Below are positions 24,001-31,225 of a stretch of DNA of 58,448 nt, in pieces. Location of the stretch: positions 1 through 58,448 of the forward strand of contig LXYP01000011.1 in assembly GCA_001650955.1 (NCBI GenBank), in the 5' to 3' direction. A program made the position numbers and the translations under genes. Origin of the DNA: Sphingomonadales bacterium EhC05 (lineage in GTDB: Bacteria > Pseudomonadota > Alphaproteobacteria > Sphingomonadales > Sphingomonadaceae). The first letter of the stretch is position 1; the number at the start of each line of letters is the position of its first letter. The notes beneath the pieces are model-generated. The model searched no databases. It was not told the origin of the DNA and worked only from the letters and a program-made list of their open reading frames with translations.

Positions 24001-24617
24001 GAGGCGGCGAGGCGATCGAGGAACTGCCGCTCAACCGGGTCGAAAACCAGGGCTATATCCATTATCGCAAAGGCGCGGTGGTGATGTATTTGCTGCAGGA
24101 CCGGCTCGGCGAAGAGCGAGTCAATGCGATGCTCTCCGAGCTGCTCGACCGCTATAAGTTCAAGGGCCCTCCTTATGCGATTTCTACCGATCTCGTCGAC
24201 GGGTTCAAATCACTGGCGCGCAATGATGCAGAGCGAGAGCTGGTTGTTGACCTGCTCGAGAAGATCACAATCTACGACATGAAGGTCAGCGACGCCGAGG
24301 TCAGAAAACTCGCCAATGGCCAGTTTGAAACGACGATGACGATCGAAACGGCTAAATATTATGCCGATGGTCTGGGCAAGGAAACAGAAGCCGAGCTGAG
24401 CGATGATATCGACATCGGCCTGTTTACCGATCGCCCCGGGCATGGCGCCTTTGACAGCGACGATGTTGTGTTGATGGAACGCAAGCCGGTCAGCAGCGGC
24501 GAACAAGTGATCCGCATTGTCACCAAGACCAAGCCGACATTTGCCGGGATTGATCCCTATAATAAATATATTGATCGCAACAGCGATGACAATATTCTTG
24601 CGGTGACGGAAAGTTGA
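21027..24617 (+). CDS. ABC-2 permease fused to an M1 metallopeptidase
   Basis: A 1196-residue protein in two functional parts. Residues 1 to about 590 form two ABC-2 permease blocks, each with several membrane helices (for example PVFWVVAILFFLLTFGAVAA near residue 20, AFFVLMLIGLFNASAGLL near 325, and a last helix LIMLVAAGIAVGSGAYIYY near 570). The rest is a periplasmic M1 (gluzincin) aminopeptidase-like region: the zinc motif HEFGH is near residue 933, in AHEFGHQYWAH, and the third ligand glutamate is in LLVETMAQY about 20 residues later. A beta-rich N-terminal M1 domain precedes it (about 610-830). The catalytic motifs look intact. The design suggests a peptide is moved and trimmed in one complex, or that the peptidase handles a toxic peptide outside the membrane. 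Confidence 0.88.
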   Translation: MFAKIAAFELRYQFRNPVFWVVAILFFLLTFGAVAAENISIGSGGNVNINSPSAIMQISQILTLFFMFVTTAFVANVIVRDDESGFGPMVRATQVRKFDYLLGRFVGAFLIAAIAFLAVPLAIFIGSLMPWIDPETVGPNHPSYYLFSYFILALPGIFLTSSIFFAIATITRSMMYTYVAVVAFLVLYLAFLSVIGNTPEWQDTAAIFEPFGLGAIAVITEYWTVTERNSTLPVFEGALLYNRFIVIGISLLALALAYSKFSFAERGMSKRKMKKQQKQAAKLATVAPETVDHLPVPNPKGAAWSRFWTQMKLEMRMVFHSPAFFVLMLIGLFNASAGLLNSNEIYGTPAIPVTFSLMSILAGTFTIIPFIIAIYYAGELVWRDRDRKMHEIVDATALPNWAYMAPKTLAVSIVLISALLVSGLAAITIQSIRGYFDFELVKYFTWYVLPLSADLILVAILAVFVQALSPNKFIGWAIMLVYFISTITLNNLGFEHPLYQYGSSGANPISDLNNDNIERARNWWLRLYWAGFALVLSVLAHLLWRRGTESSLKPRLRQMPRRLVGTPGLIMLVAAGIAVGSGAYIYYNTNILNEYRTTEENEKLLADYEKKYLQYENLEQPAIDQITLKVDLFPEDKRAEFQGSYRMINDTDAPIETLHVRFNDPDVKILDVTVPNAKLEQDDKEFRYQIYRFDQPMEVGETRSLSFQTRRQQRGFRASNQDVRLVKNGTFLNNGEFSPWIGMDRNSLLSDRQTRRKYDLPPELRPAKLEDESARMKNYVANTDWVMTDITVSTTKGQIPIAPGSKLSDQIQGDRRIAHFVSKTPILAFISIQSANYATKERTADGVDMMVYYHPTHDFNVDTMLDATETSLAYFKKNFGPYQFDYARIIEFPGYARFAQAFAGTVPFSETIGFIANNSDIDAIDYVTYVTAHEFGHQYWAHQLISANMQGGTLLVETMAQYSALMVMKQVYGEDKIRRFLQYELDRYLSARGGEAIEELPLNRVENQGYIHYRKGAVVMYLLQDRLGEERVNAMLSELLDRYKFKGPPYAISTDLVDGFKSLARNDAERELVVDLLEKITIYDMKVSDAEVRKLANGQFETTMTIETAKYYADGLGKETEAELSDDIDIGLFTDRPGHGAFDSDDVVLMERKPVSSGEQVIRIVTKTKPTFAGIDPYNKYIDRNSDDNILAVTES

Positions 24618-24735
24618 TGATGGATGCCATTGGTAGGCGAGACTTATCTGATCAAATGGAATAGATATTTTGATCGAAAAAATCACTATTTGAATATTGA
24701 CTGTCGATATGTTTTAACTGTCCTCCAGAGGGGCA

Positions 24736-26319
24736 ATGATGGAACTGGGGGCAACCAGTGAGGAAACAACGTCTGACGACCGGTTTCGGGCGTTCGTTAG
24801 CTACAGCCATGCCGATGCCGCAATTGCCCGCAAGCTTCACCGCAAAATAGAAAATTACCGCCTGCCCGCGCGGCTGCAGGGCGATGGTGAGTTGACCGGG
24901 CACGACCAGAACCATGGCCGGCTCGGCAAGATATTCCGCGACCGCGAGGATTTGCCCGCCGCGCAGGACCTGTCGGAAGCGGTCAAGCAGGCGCTGACCA
25001 AATCCGAAGCGCTGATTGTCCTCTGCTCTCCTGACGCCCAGGCCTCGCCCTGGGTGGCCCAGGAAATCGAGCTATTCCGCTCACTCCATCCCGACCGGCC
25101 GATTTTGGCCGCGCTGATCCGGGGCGAACCGGCAGAGGCTTTCCCCGCGCCCCTGCTGCAAGGTCGCGAGCCATTGGCGGCGGATCTGCGCAAGCAAGGC
25201 GATGGCTGGCGGCTGGGCTTTCTGAAGATTGTCGCAGGCATCGCCGGTATCCCGCTCGACGCCCTTGTTCAGCGCGACGCCACGCGCCGCATCCGCCGCG
25301 TGATGGCCGTCACGGGCAGCGCGCTGATCGCGCTGCTAGCGATGATCGGGATGACAATATTCGCAATCCAGTCGCGCAACGAAGCGCAGCATCAGCAGGC
25401 CGAAGCCGAAGGGCTGGTCGAATATATGCTGACCGACTTGCGCACCGAACTGAAGGGCGTTGGTCGTCTCGATGTGATGACCAAGGTCAACGAACGGGCG
25501 ATGGATTTTTATGAAGGGCAAGGCGACCTCAGCGAAATGCCGGCCGAAAGTCTGGAGCGGCGCGCGCGGATTTTGCACGCGATGGGCGAGGATGATGAAA
25601 AGCGCGGTGATCTGAACAAGGCGCTCGCAAAATTCACCGAAGCGCATCGCGTGACGGAGACTTTGCTGGCGCGCGATCCGGAGAACCCGGACCGGATTTT
25701 TGGCCATGCACAAAGTGAATATTGGGTTGGCCGTGTCGCCGAGTTGAAGCTGGATTGGGTAACCGCGAAAAGCCGATATCAATCTTATTTTCAAGGTGCG
25801 GCAAAACTGGTGGCGATTGATCCGCATAATCCAGATTATCTGATGGAAATGGGATGGAGCCATTTGAACCTCGGAATCGTTGAAATTAGGCCGAGAACCG
25901 CAAAGCCTTTTGGTCGAGAACAATTTGAATCAGCAATTCAATGGATGGAAAAAGCCCTCGAATATCGACCGGGAGACTTCACGATAAGAAAAGAGATTGG
26001 GAACGCATATGCTTGGTTGGCAGATAGTTATTATCTGGAATCGGACAAAACATCATATTTGAATGCGAGGCAAAATGAACTGCTGGCCAAACAAGAATGG
26101 CTGGAAAGCGATCCTCAGAATAATGCTGCAAAATATGCCGTAGCAAAAGCAAAATACGCCATTGCCGCTGTTCAGAATAGTCAGGAAAACAAAGCATCTC
26201 GGGATTCGCTATTGTTAGAAGCGCAATCGACAATGAGCCAATTGCTACAAATAGATTTGTCGAATCTTGAATGGAATTCAATGGCCAAAAAAATAGATGA
26301 CGCGATTGCCGAGAAATAG
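24736..26319 (+). CDS. TIR-domain, single-span membrane, TPR protein
   Basis: A 527-residue protein. Residues about 16-180 are a TIR domain: RFRAFVSYSHAD at the first strand, a DRED loop (69-72), and SPWVAQEIELF, where Glu110 sits at the position of the catalytic glutamate of NAD-cleaving TIR enzymes. A basic stretch (RRIRRV) leads to one membrane helix (about 189-211), and residues about 240-527 are TPR-like helical repeats (MGEDDEKRGDLNKALAKFTEAH, then YWVGRVAELKLDWVTAKSRYQSY). The TIR part therefore probably faces the cytoplasm. It is the first gene of a three-gene run, 15 bases before the next. The last ~160 residues and the following gene are encoded in much more AT-rich DNA than the first part. 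NADase activity is suggested by the glutamate only. Confidence 0.82.
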   Translation: MMELGATSEETTSDDRFRAFVSYSHADAAIARKLHRKIENYRLPARLQGDGELTGHDQNHGRLGKIFRDREDLPAAQDLSEAVKQALTKSEALIVLCSPDAQASPWVAQEIELFRSLHPDRPILAALIRGEPAEAFPAPLLQGREPLAADLRKQGDGWRLGFLKIVAGIAGIPLDALVQRDATRRIRRVMAVTGSALIALLAMIGMTIFAIQSRNEAQHQQAEAEGLVEYMLTDLRTELKGVGRLDVMTKVNERAMDFYEGQGDLSEMPAESLERRARILHAMGEDDEKRGDLNKALAKFTEAHRVTETLLARDPENPDRIFGHAQSEYWVGRVAELKLDWVTAKSRYQSYFQGAAKLVAIDPHNPDYLMEMGWSHLNLGIVEIRPRTAKPFGREQFESAIQWMEKALEYRPGDFTIRKEIGNAYAWLADSYYLESDKTSYLNARQNELLAKQEWLESDPQNNAAKYAVAKAKYAIAAVQNSQENKASRDSLLLEAQSTMSQLLQIDLSNLEWNSMAKKIDDAIAEK

Positions 26320-26334
26320 GAAAGGAAGTTTGAC

Positions 26335-27117
26335 ATGACGATAGAGACGGACAAACAAGCACTCGAAAGGGCTTATAGTCAGGATCAGGACGACCAAAAA
26401 TTCTGGAGCCTAGGTGAGCAACGCCTGATGTTGCATAAGTTACAGGCTGAATTTGACATTCAAGACAAGCCAGCTGATCCTGTCCCGCATTCGATTTTCT
26501 TTTCTTACATGCGGTTCAATACCGATAATACTTTCTACTCTAAGCATTATTATTACAAGGGCGGCACAGATCCAATTCCGCCGGGCCAAAGTGCTGCAGA
26601 TCGAGGGAGCTTGAAATATTTCATCAAGGATATGGCAACTTATGCTCGCACGGGAAGTAGCCCAGATGGTCATCAATATGAAGACGCGGGCGAACATCTG
26701 GAAAATATCAAATTTCCCCAAAGATTTTGCTACTGTGCGTTCTTCATGGATGATCTATATTGGAAGTTTTTGATGGACGAAGAAACCCCACCCAAACCGA
26801 CCGTGATCTTTCACAAAAAGAAAAGAGGAAAAGCATATTCTAAACATCCACATGCATTTGGACCGCCTTCACGAGTTATAACGTTGATGCCTAATCGAAG
26901 AACTGGTTTGGCCGATGAGCGGGAAGCAGTTGTGATGATAAATCGCATGCATGGAGCAAACGGGAAAAAACTGCCGATCAATGTAACAGAATCATTTGCC
27001 TTCGATTTTTGGATGCGCGTGAAATATGCAGGAAATACAACAAGTGGCGCAACATTGATTATTGATCCCGGTGGCGATAACACTGGTCCTCCAGGACCGC
27101 CACCTGATCTTCCTTGA
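26335..27117 (+). CDS. Unrecognised 260-residue protein between TIR and cyclase-like genes
   Basis: No family is recognised. The protein has no signal peptide or membrane segment. It begins with a charged helical stretch (DKQALERAYSQDQDD), and the middle is rich in Tyr, Phe and His (FFSYMRFNTDNTFYSKHYYYKGG; FCYCAFFMDDLYWKF). A basic patch follows (HKKKRGKAYSKHPH), and it ends in a Gly/Pro-rich tail (GGDNTGPPGPPPDLP). The composition is AT-rich compared with flanking genes. It starts 15 bases after the TIR gene stop and overlaps or abuts the next gene, so it is probably translated with them. The compact aromatic core suggests a ligand-binding or secreted-type fold, but this is a guess. Because it is always read between two signalling-like proteins here, it may be their effector or partner. 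Confidence 0.7.
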   Translation: MTIETDKQALERAYSQDQDDQKFWSLGEQRLMLHKLQAEFDIQDKPADPVPHSIFFSYMRFNTDNTFYSKHYYYKGGTDPIPPGQSAADRGSLKYFIKDMATYARTGSSPDGHQYEDAGEHLENIKFPQRFCYCAFFMDDLYWKFLMDEETPPKPTVIFHKKKRGKAYSKHPHAFGPPSRVITLMPNRRTGLADEREAVVMINRMHGANGKKLPINVTESFAFDFWMRVKYAGNTTSGATLIIDPGGDNTGPPGPPPDLP

Positions 27118-27131
27118 ACGTCATTGTGTTT

Positions 27132-28616
27132 ATGACCCCCCTCACCCAAATCCTCTCCATCGCCCGTGCCGGGAATCCGGCGCGGGCTTGGGCTATGTTT
27201 CAGTCTTCGGGCTGGGATGCGCGGACCGATGATCCAAAGGCGCTGACCCTCAAGGGCCGGTTGCTCAAGGATCAGGCGAAGGCGACGCAGAGTGCGGAGC
27301 GAGTGCGGCTTTATGGGATGGCGGCGGAGGCTTATGCTGCGGCGGCCCAAATTGAGCAGGCTTCCTATCCGCTGATCAACGCCGCGACGCTGGCCTATCT
27401 GGGCGGCAAGCCAGAGCGGGCGGTACAGCTGGCGGGTGATGTACTTGATCTGCTGGCCGATCGTCCGGATGAGGCCGAAACCGCCTATTGGCTCGCCGCG
27501 ACCCGATCCGAGGCGTTGCTGTTGCTTGGCAAAAATGCCGAGGCGCGCGCGGCGCTGACCGAAGCGATGGCGACAGCGCCAGAGGCTTGGGAAGACCATG
27601 CCGCGACCATCGGTCAATTTGAACTGATCCTCGCCGAGCACAACGAAGATGATAGCTGGCTCAGCCGCCATCGCCCGCCGCCTAGTCTCTATTTCAGCGG
27701 GTTGATCGCGCTGGATGAGAATGACCCCAAGCTTCTCGATCAAATCGAAACGATCATCGCACAAGACGAACCCGGTTTTGGATTTGGCGCGCTCACTGCG
27801 GGTGCGGATATATTGATCGCCGAAGCGCTTCATAGAGCAGGCGCTGAACTGCATATCACCCTGCCCTATCCGGTCGCGCGCTTTCGCGAACTGTCGGTAG
27901 AACCATATGGTGACCATTGGCTGCCGCGTTTCGACATGCTGATGACGGCTGCAGCGCGCGTCGATATCCTCTCGCAAATGCCGGGCGAAGACGAGCGCCC
28001 TGTCGATGTCGCGGTCGACCTCTGCAATCTCGTCACCATGGGTCAATGTGCCCGCAATGCGAGTATCTTGTGCAGCAGCGCCAAAGCGATCACCATTGTC
28101 GGTACCGGCGAAGACCCAAGGCGGCTATTCCCGATCTGGCAACAATCTGGCCGGGATCATCTTATCCTCGAAACCAGACGCACATCAGACCGGCCCCGTG
28201 CGCGTCGGGCTCCAGCGACAATCGAACAGCTTCACGCAATCCTGTGGGTCAAGGACATGAGCTCTCTGCAACTCGCGGAGCAGCAGGAAGCGGGTTTTGA
28301 TTTTGTCGCAGCCCAGGGCGGTCACTATCATCTGTCACGCGATTTGACTGGCGCCCTGACCTTGGCCCGGAAACTGGAAGAAGCCGGAGATATCGTCAAA
28401 ACCAGCATGGTGATTGATGCCATTGATCCCAGCGTCCCGCCAACCACGATTTTGCAACGCGCCGAAGATATTGCTCATGCCTCGGAAGGTGGTCCTTTGC
28501 TCACCGATCATAAGACCGCGATGGCACTGACTTTATTGGCTCCAGATCGGGCCATTCAAGAAATTGGCGAATTGCAAACGGCTTATGGTTTCATTCCGCT
28601 ATGGAGCATTTCCTGA
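27132..28616 (+). CDS. TPR protein with a degenerate class III cyclase-like C-terminus
   Basis: About 494 residues. The first ~340 are alpha-helical repeats (AGNPARAWAMFQSSGWDARTDDP, LAYLGGKPERAVQLAGDVL, LLLGKNAEARAALTEAMA) in the style of TPR/TRAF-binding-like modules. From about residue 360 the sequence resembles a class III adenylate/guanylate cyclase: LHAILWVKDMSSLQLAEQQ aligns with the usual opening 'aiLFaDv.GFSkL.e.q', and the end IGELQTAYGFIPLWSI with 'vGe.ELakGfG..pmy.L'. The two metal-binding aspartates and substrate-specifying residues are not evident, so it is likely inactive or altered. The ATG at 27132 is preferred; a TTG at 27114 overlaps the upstream stop. It follows the TIR and unknown genes and converges with a Crp/Fnr gene 10 bases away. 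The cyclase similarity is by eye. Confidence 0.6.
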   Translation: MTPLTQILSIARAGNPARAWAMFQSSGWDARTDDPKALTLKGRLLKDQAKATQSAERVRLYGMAAEAYAAAAQIEQASYPLINAATLAYLGGKPERAVQLAGDVLDLLADRPDEAETAYWLAATRSEALLLLGKNAEARAALTEAMATAPEAWEDHAATIGQFELILAEHNEDDSWLSRHRPPPSLYFSGLIALDENDPKLLDQIETIIAQDEPGFGFGALTAGADILIAEALHRAGAELHITLPYPVARFRELSVEPYGDHWLPRFDMLMTAAARVDILSQMPGEDERPVDVAVDLCNLVTMGQCARNASILCSSAKAITIVGTGEDPRRLFPIWQQSGRDHLILETRRTSDRPRARRAPATIEQLHAILWVKDMSSLQLAEQQEAGFDFVAAQGGHYHLSRDLTGALTLARKLEEAGDIVKTSMVIDAIDPSVPPTTILQRAEDIAHASEGGPLLTDHKTAMALTLLAPDRAIQEIGELQTAYGFIPLWSIS

Positions 28617-28625
28617 TCGCGTGAT

Positions 28626-29297
28626 TCAGACGACCAAATCCTCCAGCATATGGCGCGACAGGATTTCCAATGCCGTGTCATCGCGACGGATGATTCCGCG
28701 CCGCTCCAGCGCGCTGATCGCCCGCGACCCGGTTTCACGCGTGGTCTGTGCAGTCAGAGCGAGCGCCGCGATGACCGGCGGCGGCGAAACTTTGCCTTGC
28801 GCATCGGCTATCCGCAGCAGTTCGAAATAGACCCGGCCAATTGCGGTCAATGTGATCCGCGCCGCCATCCGGTCGAGCACGACATTGAACTGACGCCCCA
28901 ATATTTTCGATAATCCATGACCCAATTCACGGGAATCTTGCAGCAATTCGCTCATCCGCGCCGACGATATTTCGAGCGCCGAAAGATGATCCTGCGCCAT
29001 CACATCGGCGATGATGACTTTTTCATGGGGAAACGCACCGAACAGTTCGCCCGGGCCATGGGCGGCGAGCAATTTCACTTGCCCGTCGATACCAATGATC
29101 TGCAATTGCGCGTGACCGGACAGGACAATCCAGATTTTCGCCCCCATATCGCCCTGATGCGCCAGCACATCTTTGTGACGATAGCTCACCAGGGACATCG
29201 CCGCATTGAGCTTTTCCGCTTCGTCGGTTGAGCAGGCAAAGAAGGATGCCAAGGCCGCTATTCTTTCGTCACTGTCCATCACATCATGCCCCCGCAT
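28626..29297 (-). CDS. Crp/Fnr-family transcriptional regulator
   Basis: A regulator of about 223 residues with a cyclic-nucleotide-binding-type beta roll (about residues 25-115: SLVSYRHKDVLAHQGDMGAKIWIVLSGHAQLQIIG, then GPGELFGAFPHEKV where the phosphate-binding cassette of CRP lies) and a C-terminal winged helix (PPVIAALALTAQTTRETGSRAISALERRGIIRRDD). The N-terminus has no FNR-type cysteine cluster, so an iron-sulphur oxygen sensor is unlikely; a nucleotide, haem or redox signal are possible. It converges with the cyclase-like gene at a spacing of 10 bases. The start is uncertain: ATG at 29297, TTG at 29306 or ATG at 29279. Its place beside the TIR/cyclase-like genes is suggestive, but the opposite strand means a separate promoter. 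Confidence 0.8.
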   Translation of the reverse strand: MRGHDVMDSDERIAALASFFACSTDEAEKLNAAMSLVSYRHKDVLAHQGDMGAKIWIVLSGHAQLQIIGIDGQVKLLAAHGPGELFGAFPHEKVIIADVMAQDHLSALEISSARMSELLQDSRELGHGLSKILGRQFNVVLDRMAARITLTAIGRVYFELLRIADAQGKVSPPPVIAALALTAQTTRETGSRAISALERRGIIRRDDTALEILSRHMLEDLVV

Positions 29298-29341
29298 TTT
29301 CCTCAACTTAGCAGAATCTCCGGCGCCTTCAATTGTTCAGC

Positions 29342-29947
29342 CTATTCTGGGAAATCCATCCGTGCGGCAATGGTTCGCTGGATCACCGTCACCACACACA
29401 TGGCGGCATAGATCGATGCAATGATCGCGAAATGTTGCGGGAACAGGCACATCAGCACGAACGCGACGATCGTCTCCGTGCCTTCGGCGAGACCGGTATT
29501 GTAGAAGAAACTCTTCTGACCATGGGCGGCGGTTTCCCGGCTGTGCTTTGCCGCCATCACCGCATAAGCGAGAAAGCTGATCCCGGTGAGCGTGAAGCTG
29601 GCAACCAGGATCATCGCGAAGGGCAGATTCGCCGCGACGGCAAAACCAAAACCAATCGGTACGGCGACATAGAAGGCAAAGTCGCAGACAATATCGAGAT
29701 AGCCGCCAAAATCCGATTGTTTGGTCGCGCGCGCAACGGCGCCGTCAAGACCATCGAGCAGCCTGCTTGCGAGCAGCAGCACAAGGCCGAAAAGATAATA
29801 GCGGAAACCGATCGCCACGCCGGCACCTATGCCGATCATAGCACCGGCAATCGTCACCTGATTGGCACTGATGCCAGTCCGCGCCAGGGCGCTACCGATC
29901 GCATTGAGCGGCGGATCGATCAGCGGTCGTAATCGCGAGTCAAACAT
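29342..29947 (-). CDS. CDP-alcohol phosphatidyltransferase
   Basis: A 201-residue membrane enzyme carrying the family signature DGxxAR-x8-G-x3-D-x3-D as DGAVARATKQSDFGGYLDIV followed by CD. It would transfer a phosphatidyl group from CDP-diacylglycerol to an alcohol, as phosphatidylglycerol- and phosphatidylserine-type synthases do. Six hydrophobic segments are visible (for example YYLFGLVLLLASRLL, FAFYVAVPIGFGFAVAA). The acceptor alcohol is not identifiable, and the context (Crp/Fnr, nucleoside transporter) does not decide it. The gene may be co-transcribed with the downstream Crp/Fnr gene (45 bases apart) and with the CNT transporter upstream (nine bases apart). Confidence 0.85.
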   Translation of the reverse strand: MFDSRLRPLIDPPLNAIGSALARTGISANQVTIAGAMIGIGAGVAIGFRYYLFGLVLLLASRLLDGLDGAVARATKQSDFGGYLDIVCDFAFYVAVPIGFGFAVAANLPFAMILVASFTLTGISFLAYAVMAAKHSRETAAHGQKSFFYNTGLAEGTETIVAFVLMCLFPQHFAIIASIYAAMCVVTVIQRTIAARMDFPE

Positions 29948-29956
29948 CGGCCGGCC

Positions 29957-31225
29957 TCATCCGAATGTCACCAGTCCGATGACGGCGCCAGTCATCGCCG
30001 TCGCACAATTGCCTGCGATCCAGCTTTTCATGCCGAGCCCGGCCACTTCGACGCGGCGGGATGGCGACAAGGTACCGATGGTTGACACCAGCAGTCCGAC
30101 GCTGGCGAGATTAGCGAAACCGCATAATGCATAGATGACGATCAGCTGGCTGCGCGGATCAAAAGTATCTTCCGGCAATGCTGCTAGATCAAGAAAGGCG
30201 ACATATTCGTTGAGGATCGATTTCGTGCCCATCAGCGCACCAGCCGCTGGTGCCTGCTCCCAGGGCACACCCAAGGTCCACATCACGGGTGCGAACAGCC
30301 AGCCAAAGGCACGTTTGATCGTCACTGCCTGGCCATCTACAAAAGGCAATATCGTCAATATCTGATCGACCAGGGCGACCAGGGCGAAGACCACGAGAAT
30401 GATCCCGATCACCGCCAGAAACACCTGCACGCCTTCCATCGTTCCGCGAACAATCGCGTCGATGCTGCCATCATATTTCAATCCGGAATCCGCTTCATTG
30501 GCTTCGGTTTTTCCGTCTCCCGGCACCATCAGGCGCGCGATCAATATCGCAGCGGGCAAGGAAATCAGTGAAGCGGAGATCATATGGCCGACGGCATTGG
30601 GCACCGTGCTGGACAGGGTCGTCGCATAGAGGATCAATATCGCACCCGAGATGGTCGACATCGCCAGCACCATGACCATGAACAATTCCGCCCGGCTCAT
30701 CTTGTCGAAATAAGCACGCAATAAGAGTGGGGACTCGACCACACCGAGGAAGATGTTCGCACCACCGCCGAGACCGACAACGCCGCTGACTCCCATCGTC
30801 TTGCGCAATGCCCAGGACAGGCCGCGAACAATCCATGCGAGCACGCCCCAATGCCACAGCAGAGCGGACAGCGCCGAAAACACAATCACCAGCGGCAAAA
30901 TCCGAAAGGCGATGATCAGCGGCGGCTGCGCACCCTCTTTCAAGACAAAGGGCAATTCAGCCCCGCCCGCATAGCCAAACATATAGGCGGACCCGACCAG
31001 AGTGGCGGCTTCAATTGCCATCACGCCTTCATTGGCAAGGCCGATAATTTCCCAGACAAATGGCACCCGGACAATCACCAGAGCAATGGTGATTTGCAGC
31101 AACAAAGCCCCGCCAATCCATTTCCAGCTCGGTCGTGCCTGTCGATTTTCGGACAATAGCCAGGCAAAAACCAATATCAGGGACAGGCCAATCAGGCCCT
31201 GCCCCTGCTGCACGGCAGCGATCAT
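29957..31225 (-). CDS. Concentrative nucleoside transporter (NupC/CNT family)
   Basis: A membrane transporter of about 422 residues that takes up nucleosides with protons or sodium. It has the CNT fingerprints: GGGANIFLGVVESPLLLRAYF near the middle, GTKSILNEYVAF (the conserved NE in transporter helix 7) and YALCGFANLASVGLLVSTIGTLSPSRR near the C-terminus. About ten hydrophobic segments are seen. The ATG at 31225 overlaps the upstream stop as ATGA, giving clear translational coupling; a TTG at 31237 is the alternative. Being coupled to a disulfide oxidoreductase fusion is unexpected and may reflect operon rearrangement. Confidence 0.9.
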   Translation of the reverse strand: MIAAVQQGQGLIGLSLILVFAWLLSENRQARPSWKWIGGALLLQITIALVIVRVPFVWEIIGLANEGVMAIEAATLVGSAYMFGYAGGAELPFVLKEGAQPPLIIAFRILPLVIVFSALSALLWHWGVLAWIVRGLSWALRKTMGVSGVVGLGGGANIFLGVVESPLLLRAYFDKMSRAELFMVMVLAMSTISGAILILYATTLSSTVPNAVGHMISASLISLPAAILIARLMVPGDGKTEANEADSGLKYDGSIDAIVRGTMEGVQVFLAVIGIILVVFALVALVDQILTILPFVDGQAVTIKRAFGWLFAPVMWTLGVPWEQAPAAGALMGTKSILNEYVAFLDLAALPEDTFDPRSQLIVIYALCGFANLASVGLLVSTIGTLSPSRRVEVAGLGMKSWIAGNCATAMTGAVIGLVTFG

